A stretch of 55,078 nt of DNA from contig JAHEYB010000007.1 in NCBI GenBank assembly GCA_023251805.1, positions 27,186 to 82,263 on the forward strand, read 5' to 3'. Positions 27,201 through 34,379 of the stretch are shown here, piece by piece (positions within the stretch are counted from its first letter, which is position 1; every line of letters begins with the position of its first letter). Below the pieces are notes generated by a model, which made no database searches, was not told the origin of the DNA, and was given only the letters and a program-made list of their open reading frames with translations. Origin of the DNA: Bacteroidota bacterium (lineage in GTDB: Bacteria > Bacteroidota > Bacteroidia > 2-12-FULL-35-15). Both the position numbers and the translations under genes were made by a program.

Positions 27201-27417
27201 AGGTTAGTTCTTCGGTAGCATCAATGATATCGGTTTTATCATCCATGGCAGCATTTATTTTATAATGCACATCTTGTTGCCAATAACCTTCGTATGGTTT
27301 TCGGTTTTTCCAATAATATTGGTTGTTGCTGCTTTGGAAATTGCTTTCAGGAAATTGTGCAAAGGAATGAATTGCAAATGAAAGTAAAAATGTAGTTAAG
27401 AGAGCTATTTTCTTCAT
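24217..27417 (-). CDS. M1-family zinc metallopeptidase with C-terminal outer-membrane barrel-like region
   Basis: 1066 residues. A signal peptide (ending SFAQ) is followed by an M1 N-terminal beta domain. The catalytic domain has DGMEYP (the GAMEN-equivalent exopeptidase loop) and H380-E-x-x-H384 with E403, the HEXXH-x18-E zinc site. YSQVYMKTSTMLY contains the likely catalytic Tyr. After residue ~660 the sequence becomes amphipathic strands, with LNLRGYSGYLAP (about 927) resembling the (V/L)RGY motif of Omp85-type barrels, and it ends in FVIGVSRAF, a C-terminal aromatic typical of barrels. This suggests an aminopeptidase exposed at or below the outer membrane. A 34-base gap separates it from the RMDN-like gene on the same strand. 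Confidence 0.85.
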   Translation of the reverse strand: MKKIALLTTFLLSFAIHSFAQFPESNFQSSNNQYYWKNRKPYEGYWQQDVHYKINAAMDDKTDIIDATEELTYYNNSPDELPFVYFHLYNNAQTKGSYLEDLYKNNDIKVKFGKYQEQGLGIVVSKITLNDADLKMELDNTVLKVYLPTPLKSGESATFKLNFKTYFDNGSIRNRMKMFNAFGYKHYDVVHWYPRISVYDRKAGWDTDQHMDHEFYGDYGTFDVAFTFPNNYILDATGMLLNKDNVLPEDLRAKLDIKNFAKKPWNEKPSVVIEPDGTTKTWKFHAENVHDFALTSDPTYRIGETEWNGIRCVALVQEPHAIGWLNAADYTAKIIKTNSEDIGMYAYKKMVVADAQDGMEYPMLTLCGGFDPDYRDLFVHEISHNWFFGMVGSNETYRPSLDEGFTQFVTCSTYERIDGKQRIAYLPKSNYIKRFVEPDYVRNSEIYNGYMNSAARDVETFMNLHGDGYNGAIRHGGGYSQVYMKTSTMLYNLQYTLGDSLFKAALSNYFNQWKFAHPGIEDFRNSVIQYTHVDLNWFFDEWMETSKTIDYAVKSVKKGKGEDVYNITIERKGMQMPIDFAVVGKNDSVYYYHIPNTWFVKQTKSKVLPRWIGWDNVQKTYTATVTINGGIANVIIDPSTRLADVNMLNNNQKFPIKYRFDSKIYNPSDWTRYELYARPDVWYNGYDGLKVGLHMNGNYMAYKHIFDANVWFNTGIAHNYLDTATENSGKDLYDNVSFRVNYRTATDKFMKGSSFYFSAKALDGLNGYTVGFDRKDIKGKNKVYMYFKSMYRKGLNDLPYLLLPKEWTANQLNNTINLGLDHSYNYAAGTGSINIGARSTAVMSDYDYQNINLTMINRTRLGKLLLSTRVFGQYGTGKNGAMESALFLAGANPEEMMENKYTRSQGFFDPTWAEIGATTNIFHHGGGLNLRGYSGYLAPQIQSDGSLAYTYKGNTGAAINAELEFSGLVKIKKQNWLTKTFKLTTYLFGDAGIINYSAADAAILKMSDLRADAGVGATLTIKRFGPLQTVEPLTLRFDMPLFLNKIPATDKDFFQYRFVIGVSRAF

Positions 27418-27967
27418 AGATAAAATCGTGCGTGAATTCTATTGTAAATATAGAAGATTTTTTGAAAATGAGAGGGAAGAATTTGTTAGTTCCGTATGGT
27501 CGGAATATTGCATGGATATGTCATCCCTACGGGACTTGCATTTGGTATTGGATATTGATTTCTACCAAGATTTTGTCCCTACGGGACAACGGGTATATTT
27601 GTTATGTCCCGTAGGGACAAAATATCGGTAGAATATGCGCGTATTTTGTTTTTACAAAATATGGGTGAACAACAGGGTTCATTTTTTGATTTGTTATGTC
27701 CCGTAGGGACAAAATATCGGTAGAATATGCGCGTATTTTGTATTTACAAAATATGGGTGAACAACAGGGTTCGTTTTTTGATTTGTTATGTCCCGTAGGG
27801 GCAAAATATCGGTAGAATATGCGCGTATTTTGTATTTACAAAATATGGGTGAACAACAGGGTTCATTTTTTGATTTGTTATGTCCCGTAGGGACAAAATC
27901 TTGGTATAATAATTATGGTATAAAGAATTTTAGCGTGCCGTAGGTACGCAATATATCAGAATCTAGA
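27418..27967. repeat. 550-base gene-free region with 92-bp tandem repeat
   Basis: Copies begin at 27601, 27693 and 27785, with a partial fourth at 27877, at exactly 92-base spacing and with only a few substitutions. Each unit carries two palindromes: TGTCCC-GTA-GGGACA and TATTTTGT-ATTT-ACAAAATA (T at one loop position in the first copy). Isolated inverse GTCCCTACGGGAC copies lie at about 27523-27590. The short open frames here are made of repeat and are not genes. Unlike CRISPR, the whole unit is conserved, with no variable spacer. Confidence 0.9.
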
Positions 27968-29236
27968 TTATGAGTGTAAGTCCTTTACGGAGCCAAAGCC
28001 AATCACATCTTTAACTACGCCTTCATCGTTTAATTCGGCTCCCCGCATGAGTTTTCCTAGCCCGAATTTATCTTTTAAAGCATATACGGTTTTACGCAAT
28101 TTATCTTTTCTACTATTGTCTTCAAATATTCCATATTGAACCATGCTTTCATTTACAAAATTTCCCACAAATACACTCATTGAAGTGGAATTCTCGTTGA
28201 TTACCTTTTCGCATTTATTGGTATCCTCAAAATGTTTCATGCGTTTTTTTAAGGCTTGTAAAATGTCAACTCCATCTTGCATGGGAACACTCATGTTAAT
28301 GTTATCGCTGTAGCCATAATCATTTTCGTAGCTGGTATTAAAACCGATGGTTCTACAAAATACATTGGCTTCTACCATCCGTTTTTCAAGCGTTAAACAA
28401 AGCGATAAAAAAATGGATTCGATGTATTCGATGTCTTGACGTTGTGCTAAAGATAAATGTCGCATGGCTTGCATACTTTTATATTCGGGGCGATCATACA
28501 TATCCACTTCTCCGAAATTTAAGCGTTTATGCCAATAGTCGCCTGCTACGCCTCTGCAAATAATTCGTAAGCGTTCGGCAGAAGTATGTCGCAACTCTAC
28601 AGGATTGTTGATGTTAGCGCGTTGCAAGCGTTCCGCCATATTTTTTGCGATGCCCGGCAAATCTTTTAATCGTAATTTACTTAAAACAGCATCAATGTTT
28701 TCAGGTGTGATGATGGTAAGTCCATCGGGTTTTTGTATATCGCTGGCAAGCTTTGCCAAAAAGGCATTGGGCGCAATGCCAATCGAACATTTTAGCCAAT
28801 CGCCCACTTCATTTTTAATGTCTTGTTTGATTTTTTTTGCCACTTCAACAATATCTTTATGGATAAGTTGATAGTTATTCAAATTTACAATGGCTTCATC
28901 AATGCTTTTAGGAATCACATCTTCCGAATATTTTTTCAGCACTTTAATAATCTTCACATGAAAATCGCGATAACGAGCAGGATTGGTTTCTAGGGGAACT
29001 AAATCCGGACAAATAACCATGGCTTCGTTGAGGCGCATACCGGTTTTGATGCCTCTTTTTTTTGCTTCAATTGAAGGAGCAATGATGCAACCAAATTTTC
29101 CGGTATACACACATACGCCAACAGGTCTGCCGCGTAACCAATAATTGCTTTGTTGCTCACAGCTGGCAAAAAAGCTGTTCATGTCTATAAATAATACCCG
29201 TGATTCTGTTTTTGTATGGAGAGAATTTTGATTCAA
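27968..29236 (-). CDS. Y-family DNA polymerase, UmuC/Pol IV-like
   Basis: 422 residues. D18 in LFIDMNSFFASCEQ and S111-I-D113-E114 in PKSIDEAIVNL are the metal-binding acids of Y-family translesion polymerases. LKDLPGIAKNMAERLQRANI is the helix-hairpin-helix thumb element, and the C-terminal little-finger domain (RQDIEYIESIFLSLCLTLEK) resembles UmuC. It bypasses DNA lesions, presumably under damage control. A divergent S24-type regulator with the Ser-Lys dyad lies 431 bases away, fitting a UmuC/LexA-like pair, though no separate UmuD is present. Confidence 0.9.
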   Translation of the reverse strand: MNQNSLHTKTESRVLFIDMNSFFASCEQQSNYWLRGRPVGVCVYTGKFGCIIAPSIEAKKRGIKTGMRLNEAMVICPDLVPLETNPARYRDFHVKIIKVLKKYSEDVIPKSIDEAIVNLNNYQLIHKDIVEVAKKIKQDIKNEVGDWLKCSIGIAPNAFLAKLASDIQKPDGLTIITPENIDAVLSKLRLKDLPGIAKNMAERLQRANINNPVELRHTSAERLRIICRGVAGDYWHKRLNFGEVDMYDRPEYKSMQAMRHLSLAQRQDIEYIESIFLSLCLTLEKRMVEANVFCRTIGFNTSYENDYGYSDNINMSVPMQDGVDILQALKKRMKHFEDTNKCEKVINENSTSMSVFVGNFVNESMVQYGIFEDNSRKDKLRKTVYALKDKFGLGKLMRGAELNDEGVVKDVIGFGSVKDLHS

Positions 29237-29667
29237 AGTGAAATAGTTGATTGGTTAATTAAGTTAATAGGGGTAAATAGGGTTTGGCCTACTTCCTCAT
29301 TTAACTTATTCCCCTTAATTAAATCCCTCATTGTGAAGGAAACGAAGCAATCTCTATTCAATGGCTTGTCAAGAAATTGCCTCGCTCCTCGCGATGATTA
29401 TATTATTTAAAGTCTAAAGAAAACACAGCATAATAATTTTATCTTTTTTTATCCCTGTTTTCCGCGTAATCCGCGTTCCCAATTAAACATTTTCAAAATC
29501 GGGGTGGTTTCATTATTTAAATAACCATGGCTGTGTTTATTTTTTTTACCGAAAACAGCACCCCGACTCGAAAACATTTGAAATCTAAAATCACATTCAA
29601 AAAAAAATTAAATTTCATTTGCAAATGTGCAAATATATTTAGTATATTTGTGCTAAATATATTAGCA
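29237..29667. repeat. Intergenic region with two degenerate inverted repeats before the S24 regulator
   Basis: A GGTTAATTAAGTTAATAGGG unit (about 29252-29271), also found at 41599-41618, is followed by an inverted pair: 29328-29353 (TCATTGTGAAGG..CGAAGCAATCT) against 29372-29396 (its degraded complement ending CTCGCGATGA). The rest is A/T-rich up to the promoter at 29618. No gene is supported; the plus-strand frame at 29216-29410 runs through repeat. Confidence 0.75.
29618..29667 (+). promoter_or_regulatory. Promoter and putative operator of the S24 regulator
   Basis: TTTG (29618-29621), 21 bases, then TATATTTG (29643-29650) fits the Bacteroidota -33/-7 pattern. A perfect 10-base inverted repeat, AATATATTTA (29632-29641) and TAAATATATT (29654-29663), brackets the -7 box. 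A second one, TGCTAA-ATATA-TTAGCA (29651-29667), ends directly at the ATG. This is where an autorepressor would sit. Confidence 0.7.
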
Positions 29668-30426
29668 ATGTCAAAAATAGCCAAAAACATTAGTGTTCTG
29701 AGAGCACTAAAAAAACTATCTCAAACTCAGTTAGCGGAAGAATTGGATATTTCCCGTTCCCGATTAGGCTCTTATGAAGAAGGAAGAGCAGAACCTCCTT
29801 ACGATCTTTTGATCAAAATTGCCGACCATTTTGACATCGCAATTGATGCTTTGGTGCGTGGTGATTTGGCAAAAACCGACCCCGAGTCTTTATTGGAAAT
29901 CGGGAAGAATCGTATCCTATTTCCAGTTATTGTCGACAGACAAAATCAGGATATGGTGGAAGTTGTTCCTGCAAAAGCAGTAGCCGGTTATTTAAATGGT
30001 TATGCCGATCCTGAATTTATTGAGGACCTTCCAATTATGAACCTTCCGTTTAAAATTGTTGGTAAGCACCGCGCGTTCTCGATAAAAGGAGATTCGATGC
30101 CGCCATTAAAAGATGGAACATTTGTAGTTGGTAAATATGTGGAGTCGTTAAAAGAAATTAAAGAAGGACAAACCTATATCATTCTTACCAAAGAAGATGG
30201 TGTAGTGTATAAGCGTTTATATCGTGAAGACAAAAAATCAAATGATGTTTTTCAATTTCATTCCGATAACCAAGCGTATTCGCCATACACTGTTAAATCC
30301 GAAAACATTATTGAGGTGTGGAGCTTTGTGTGTAGCTTAAACATTGGTGAGTTCAAACCACAGGATTTGAATTTAGATAGTATGATTCGTTTCTTACAAT
30401 CGTTTAGAGTGGAGATGGGTAAGTAG
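29668..30426 (+). CDS. LexA/CI-like transcriptional regulator (XRE HTH plus S24 peptidase)
   Basis: 252 residues from ATG 29668. The N-terminal Xre-type helix-turn-helix (LKKLSQTQLAEELDISRSRL, ~14-33) is followed by a C-terminal S24 domain. It has a candidate Ala106-Gly107 cleavage bond (AVAGYLNGY), Ser143 (IKGDSMPP) and Lys182 (VVYKRLY), the full autoproteolysis set seen in LexA, UmuD and CI. It likely represses its own gene, and perhaps the divergent polymerase, until damage triggers cleavage. The longer frame from 29527 would read through the promoter and is rejected. Confidence 0.88.
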   Translation: MSKIAKNISVLRALKKLSQTQLAEELDISRSRLGSYEEGRAEPPYDLLIKIADHFDIAIDALVRGDLAKTDPESLLEIGKNRILFPVIVDRQNQDMVEVVPAKAVAGYLNGYADPEFIEDLPIMNLPFKIVGKHRAFSIKGDSMPPLKDGTFVVGKYVESLKEIKEGQTYIILTKEDGVVYKRLYREDKKSNDVFQFHSDNQAYSPYTVKSENIIEVWSFVCSLNIGEFKPQDLNLDSMIRFLQSFRVEMGK

Positions 30427-30430
30427 CCCG

Positions 30431-30556
30431 ATTTTTCAACACAGAGCACACGGAGTTTAAAAGAGTTACACGGAGAAAAAAGAGAAATAAAAAAAATTGC
30501 AGAAAAAAACTCTGTGAAACTCTCCTTTTTTCTCTGAGAACTCTGTGTTGAAAAAT
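30431..30556. repeat. Inverted pair of the CAACACAGAG dispersed repeat
   Basis: Perfect 16-base arms (ATTTTTCAACACAGAG, 30431-30446, and its complement 30541-30556) flank degenerate CACGGAG / CTCTGTG units. It lies between the S24 regulator and the exonuclease gene. The right arm lies just upstream of the exonuclease -7 box. Confidence 0.9.
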
Positions 30557-30558
30557 CC

Positions 30559-30566
30559 TATCTTTG
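30559..30566 (+). promoter_or_regulatory. Candidate -7 box (TATCTTTG) of the exonuclease gene
   Basis: TATCTTTG matches TAnnTTTG, five bases before ATG 30572, so the mRNA would be almost leaderless. No -33 TTTG is seen, since that position is in the repeat. Confidence 0.4.
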
Positions 30567-30571
30567 TTTCC

Positions 30572-31102
30572 ATGTTTGCAATCATCGATATAGAAACTTG
30601 CGGAGGTAAGTTCAATTATCCCAACGGCAGAATCACTGAAATTTGCATTCTCATTCACGATGGATTAACTGTAGTAGATAAATTCTCTACCCTCATCGAC
30701 CCCGAGTGTTATATTTCTCCCATTTATACCGACATCACTGGCATAACAAATCAAATGGTAATTGGCGCTCCGAAATTTCATCAAGTAGCAAAAAAAATAA
30801 ATGAGCTTACCGAAAACAGAACTTTTGTTGCCCATAACGTGAGCTTCGATTATAATTTCATAAAAGCAGAATTTGCTTCGCTTGGTTTTCATTTTCACCG
30901 AAATAAATTATGTACTGTTCAACTCAGCAGAAAATTAATTCCCGGACATAAATCGTATAGCTTAGGGAAAATATGTGAAGCTTTGAAGATTCCTAACAAT
31001 GCTCGCCACCGTGCAGAAGGAGATGCTGTTGCTACCGCAAAATTGTTTGATATGCTGTTAGAAGCAAAGTCGAAAAAAGGACAGATTTCGTTTACGAGGT
31101 AG
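30572..31102 (+). CDS. DnaQ-like 3'-5' exonuclease (Pol III epsilon family)
   Basis: 176 residues. Exo I has D6 and E8 (IIDIETCGG), Exo II is VAHNVSFDYNFI, and Exo III is the H-x-A-x-x-D form (RHRAEGDAVA), marking a DEDDh exonuclease. CTVQLSRKLIPGHKSYSLGK is the typical segment between Exo II and III. No GIY-YIG or polymerase domain is fused. It could be proofreading epsilon or a repair exonuclease. The ATG at 30572 starts right at the first strand; the earlier start at 30545 lies in the repeat arm. Confidence 0.9.
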   Translation: MFAIIDIETCGGKFNYPNGRITEICILIHDGLTVVDKFSTLIDPECYISPIYTDITGITNQMVIGAPKFHQVAKKINELTENRTFVAHNVSFDYNFIKAEFASLGFHFHRNKLCTVQLSRKLIPGHKSYSLGKICEALKIPNNARHRAEGDAVATAKLFDMLLEAKSKKGQISFTR

Positions 31103-31138
31103 AAAAAAAATCTGTGAATATCCCGGTTTTCCGCGTCA

Positions 31139-31154
31139 CCTGCCTGCCTGCCGG
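31139..31154. repeat. CCTGCCTG..CCGG dispersed element copy
   Basis: CCTGCCTGCCTGCCGG in the gap between the convergent exonuclease and GT2 genes is a partial copy of the palindrome found whole at 38306-38329 and 52586-52608. Confidence 0.75.
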
Positions 31155-31162
31155 TTCGCGTT

Positions 31163-33118
31163 CTATCTCCCCAGCATCTTAAAAGCTTTCCAAACAATAT
31201 TCAAATCGTTTTCAATTTTGTAGTCTTTGGAATAAGCAAGATGCAAACGATTTCTTGTGTCAGCATTGATTGTGAAATTTTTTATCGCATCAGCAGGGGA
31301 AAGAGCAGATGGCCGCAATTTTGGTAAATGTTCGTGTTGGTCTTTTCCATAACCTACCCACGATTTGAAACCGAACAACACTGCAAAAATATTTTTCATG
31401 AATCCCAATTTATTTTCCTGTACTAAAATAAAAATTGGGAAAAAGAGTAATAAGGTGAAACTCCACAATACATCAAACAAGCGTTTGTTGCGTTTGTTTT
31501 TTGGTTTTCCGATAGAGTTAACATCAATGATGTAAAGGTCGCCAGCAGTATCAATGGAATTACTTCCTATGATGGATAAACTTTCGGGGGGTGCAATTTT
31601 AAAATCTACATCAGCAGAAACCAAAGTATGCATATAATCGATGATGCCTTGTGATGAAATATCACGAGAACAAAAAATTACTTCATTGATTTTATAAATC
31701 TCAATAACTTCTTCCATCTGATTGATATTTCCTACATAATCTTTGTGAGCAGTTCCATTGTCGTCAGCGCTGATAAAAACTAATAAGCTGGTATTGATGC
31801 TTGTTTGTCGCAATAAGCCACTCACACGTTCAAACTCTTCTTGTTTGCCAATAATCGCGATACGTTTTGTTTTATCTGGATTTAAGTTAAATGATTTTAA
31901 TCCTGCAAAATGCAGTGCCAAGCGAGAAATGAAATACGACAATACAACCCAACCCATTCCTAATAAAATTAAGGCACGAGAAAAACGGTAGGCTTCAGGT
32001 AATAAAGAGTATGCGATTAAAATAATTCCGGTCCCGACTAAAATTCCACGGATGATGCGGAACAAACGAAGTGGTTTATCGTAACCGCCACTCAAATAAA
32101 CGGTGAACATCCAAATGAGAATGTAAGCCGGAAAGGCAATGTTAACAAGCGCTGAAGAGTAGGAGCCTCCTTCCAAAAATTTGATATTCTTTTCGTAATA
32201 ATCTTTGATGAGTACTAATCCGCCCATCATCAACCCAAAATCTAATGCAGGAACAGCAATGGATTTAATGAAACGAATAAAAATAGCGGCAGCCGCTCTT
32301 AAATAAATCGCAATGTTGATGAGAAAAGAAAATGTCTTGGCATTGTTTTGCGAAAAATGTTTCTGCGCAAAAATTACCATGGCTTTGTAAAACACAAATA
32401 CATAGTTGACACTACTCTTTTTGGTGCTTTCTCCTTTGTAATGAATGATACGGGTTTCAGGGAAATAATAATTTTTATATCCACCTAAAATAATTCGATA
32501 CGAAAGATCAATGTCTTCTCCGTACATAAAAAATGTTTCATCCAATAAACCTACTTTATCCAAAACACTTTTACGCATCAACATAAATGCGCCTGAAAGT
32601 ATTTCTACTTCATGTGTTTTATCTTTGTCTAAAAATCCTAAATGATATTTTCCAAAAGTTTTGGAACGGGGAAACAAGCTCGAGAATCCGAATATTTTGT
32701 AAAAAGCAACAGAGGGAGTTGGCAATCCGCGTTTTGATTCAGGTAAAAAATTTCCTTTACCATCCAACATCTTTACGCCCAATCCACCGACATCAGGATG
32801 AGAATCCATAAACGCAACTACTTTTTCAAAGGTATCTTCTTCAACAACGGTATCCGGATTTAAAAGCAAAACGTATTCACCTTTCGCGATACGCATCGCT
32901 TGATTGTTGGCAAATGAAAATCCTGTATTTTTTTTATTCTCGAGAAGTTGCACTTCGGGAAACTTTTGTTTCACCATATTTGTGGAACCATCAACGGAAT
33001 TATTGTCGACCACAAACACTTCGGTCGCAACATTCTTACTTGCCTTGCGGACAGAATGCAAACACTGTTCTAAAAAGTGCTGAACATTGTAGTTGACGAT
33101 AATTACACTTAGTTTCAT
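31163..33118 (-). CDS. GT2 glycosyltransferase fused to membrane and sugar-transferase-like region
   Basis: 651 residues in three parts. Residues 1-~270 are a rhamnosyltransferase-like GT2 (SVIIVNYNVQHFLEQCL, FVVDNNSVDGS, LLLNPDTVVEED, FMYGEDIDLSYR). Residues ~280-420 hold about five membrane helices, then a Rossmann-like segment (RIAIIGKQEEFERVSGLL) resembling the CoA-binding-like domain of polyprenyl glycosyl-1-phosphate transferases. The end (KNKRNKRLFDVLWSFTLLLF) resembles the KR.FD start of bacterial sugar transferases. It lacks the catalytic Asp-Glu pair and most of that domain, so only the GT2 part seems catalytically intact. Confidence 0.82.
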   Translation of the reverse strand: MKLSVIIVNYNVQHFLEQCLHSVRKASKNVATEVFVVDNNSVDGSTNMVKQKFPEVQLLENKKNTGFSFANNQAMRIAKGEYVLLLNPDTVVEEDTFEKVVAFMDSHPDVGGLGVKMLDGKGNFLPESKRGLPTPSVAFYKIFGFSSLFPRSKTFGKYHLGFLDKDKTHEVEILSGAFMLMRKSVLDKVGLLDETFFMYGEDIDLSYRIILGGYKNYYFPETRIIHYKGESTKKSSVNYVFVFYKAMVIFAQKHFSQNNAKTFSFLINIAIYLRAAAAIFIRFIKSIAVPALDFGLMMGGLVLIKDYYEKNIKFLEGGSYSSALVNIAFPAYILIWMFTVYLSGGYDKPLRLFRIIRGILVGTGIILIAYSLLPEAYRFSRALILLGMGWVVLSYFISRLALHFAGLKSFNLNPDKTKRIAIIGKQEEFERVSGLLRQTSINTSLLVFISADDNGTAHKDYVGNINQMEEVIEIYKINEVIFCSRDISSQGIIDYMHTLVSADVDFKIAPPESLSIIGSNSIDTAGDLYIIDVNSIGKPKNKRNKRLFDVLWSFTLLLFFPIFILVQENKLGFMKNIFAVLFGFKSWVGYGKDQHEHLPKLRPSALSPADAIKNFTINADTRNRLHLAYSKDYKIENDLNIVWKAFKMLGR

Positions 33119-33123
33119 TGATT

Positions 33124-33161
33124 GATGTGCAGATTAGCAGATATACCGATGTGCAGATTAG
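33124..33161. repeat. Left repeat flanking the four-helix-bundle gene
   Basis: GATGTGCAGAT units at 33124-33134 and 33148-33158 and GCAGATATACCGAT at 33137-33150 are complementary to sequences on the other side of the gene at 33608-33644. The repeat runs into the last codons of the gene. Confidence 0.7.
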
Positions 33162-33526
33162 TTTGCATACGATTTCGAATTATTTTTTGATGATGAAATA
33201 ATTTTCCCAAGTACTTTGATAATACTATCGATTTGCGATAATAGATTTTCACAATTCGGATAATTTTCTGATTTCTGACATATTAATAGCCAGTATCTAG
33301 TTTCTTCTGCTTCTTTTGAAGATATTTTTAACTTATGAATAAAATCTGCTTTACTCTCTGCATTTTGAGCTTCATGAACATTAGCCCCTATGCTTGTCCC
33401 ACTTCTAAACAACTGATTAGCTAAATTATATTTTCTAAGCCCTTCTAATGCTTCTGTATATTTTACAATTTCCAACGAAAAACTAAAAGTCAAATCAACA
33501 ATCAAATTATCCTTCCTTACTTCCAT
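33158..33526 (-). CDS. Four-helix-bundle protein, 23S rRNA intervening-sequence family
   Basis: 122 residues, all helical. FSLEIVKYTEALEGLRKYNL, LFRSGTSIGANVHEAQNAES, KADFIHKLKISSKEAEETRY and WLLICQ match the family encoded in 23S rRNA intervening sequences and related to the Avd accessory protein of diversity-generating retroelements. Here it stands free, with no rRNA, reverse transcriptase or variable repeat nearby. Inverted GATGTGCAGAT-type repeats lie on both sides. A second member is at 49191-49550. Confidence 0.85.
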   Translation of the reverse strand: MEVRKDNLIVDLTFSFSLEIVKYTEALEGLRKYNLANQLFRSGTSIGANVHEAQNAESKADFIHKLKISSKEAEETRYWLLICQKSENYPNCENLLSQIDSIIKVLGKIISSSKNNSKSYAN

Positions 33527-33607
33527 AAACCTTTTTATTTTTTTAATTTATTAAGTCAGCGTATCACAATTAGTAGCTACAAACATTATTTTAGTTACAA
33601 TCAAGCC

Positions 33608-33664
33608 ATCTGCACATCCACACATCAGAAATCGGTACATCTGCAAATCAGAAATCGGTACATC
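33608..33664. repeat. Right repeat flanking the four-helix-bundle gene
   Basis: ATCTGCACATC (33608-33618) and two ATCGGTACATC units (33631-33641, 33654-33664) are inverse copies of the left-flank units; 33631-33644 pairs with 33137-33150 at 13 of 14 bases. Confidence 0.7.
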
Positions 33665-33672
33665 AGCAAAAG

Positions 33673-34293
33673 TTATTTGAATGAAAGGGAACTCTCGTAA
33701 AGCGTACGATTCACAATTGAGCGTCCTAAAGTCACTTCATCTGCGTATTCCAACTCATCACCAATAGAGACTCCGCGTGCAATTGTTGAAATAGTTAGGT
33801 TGTGTTCTTTCAAACGTTTGTAGATATAAAAATTGGTAGTATCACCTTCCATGGTTGTGCTTAATGCCATTATGACTTCTTTAATTTCTCCAGCAGAGGC
33901 TTTTTGAACAAGTGTTTCGATATTCAAATCACTCGGACCAATTCCGTCCATTGGAGAAATGATTCCACCTAAAACGTGATAAACGCCACGATATTGTTGT
34001 GTATTTTCAATGGCCATTACATCGCGAATATCTTCCACTACACAAATCACGCTAGCATCTCTATGAGGATTTGCACATACTTCACAAATTGGTTTATCGG
34101 AAACATTGTGGCATTTATCGCAATAACGAAGTTCGTTACGGAGCTTGATGAAGGCGCCACCAAATTTATTGACTTCGTTAGCATCTTGCTTCATCAGATG
34201 CAACACAAAGCGCAAAGCGGTACGTTTACCAACACCTGGTAATTTAGTAAACTCGTTTACAGCTTCTTCGATTAATTTGGAGGAGAAGTTCAT
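33673..34293 (-). CDS. recR: Recombination mediator RecR
   Basis: 206 residues from ATG 34293, the usual RecR length. It has the N-terminal helix-hairpin-helix ([17 protein letters not shown]), a four-cysteine zinc finger (C58, C61, C70, C73 in [17 protein letters not shown]), a TOPRIM domain starting [13 protein letters not shown], and the Walker-B-like end ([10 protein letters not shown]). RecR acts with RecO and RecF to load RecA on gapped DNA. The frame can be extended to 34365 but this adds non-family sequence. It is divergent from the m5C methyltransferase gene, with 86 bases between. Confidence 0.95.
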   Translation of the reverse strand: MNFSSKLIEEAVNEFTKLPGVGKRTALRFVLHLMKQDANEVNKFGGAFIKLRNELRYCDKCHNVSDKPICEVCANPHRDASVICVVEDIRDVMAIENTQQYRGVYHVLGGIISPMDGIGPSDLNIETLVQKASAGEIKEVIMALSTTMEGDTTNFYIYKRLKEHNLTISTIARGVSIGDELEYADEVTLGRSIVNRTLYESSLSFK

Positions 34294-34298
34294 AGTCC

Positions 34299-34306
34299 CA
34301 AAAATA
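34299..34306 (-). promoter_or_regulatory. Candidate -7 box (TATTTTTG) of recR
   Basis: On the minus strand TATTTTTG fits TAnnTTTG, six bases before the recR ATG. It supports the shorter start. No clear -33 element is seen. Confidence 0.35.
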
Positions 34307-34379
34307 CTAATTTTTGACGAGCTGAAATAGGCAGAATCTTGCTTCGAATGTGTATTTTTACACAATTACTTTGTTAATA

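Noticed and set aside
27428..27631. Two short plus-strand ORFs in front of the M1 peptidase gene
   Set aside because: They run through GTCCCTACGGGAC repeats, overlap each other and have no family features.
27601..27908. Possible CRISPR array
   Set aside because: The whole 92-base unit is repeated; there are no variable spacers and no cas genes.
29216..29410. 64-residue plus-strand ORF between the polymerase and S24 regulator genes
   Set aside because: It overlaps the polymerase start and consists mainly of inverted-repeat sequence.
33158..33526. Accessory gene of a diversity-generating retroelement
   Set aside because: No reverse transcriptase, template repeat or variable repeat is present near either four-helix-bundle gene.
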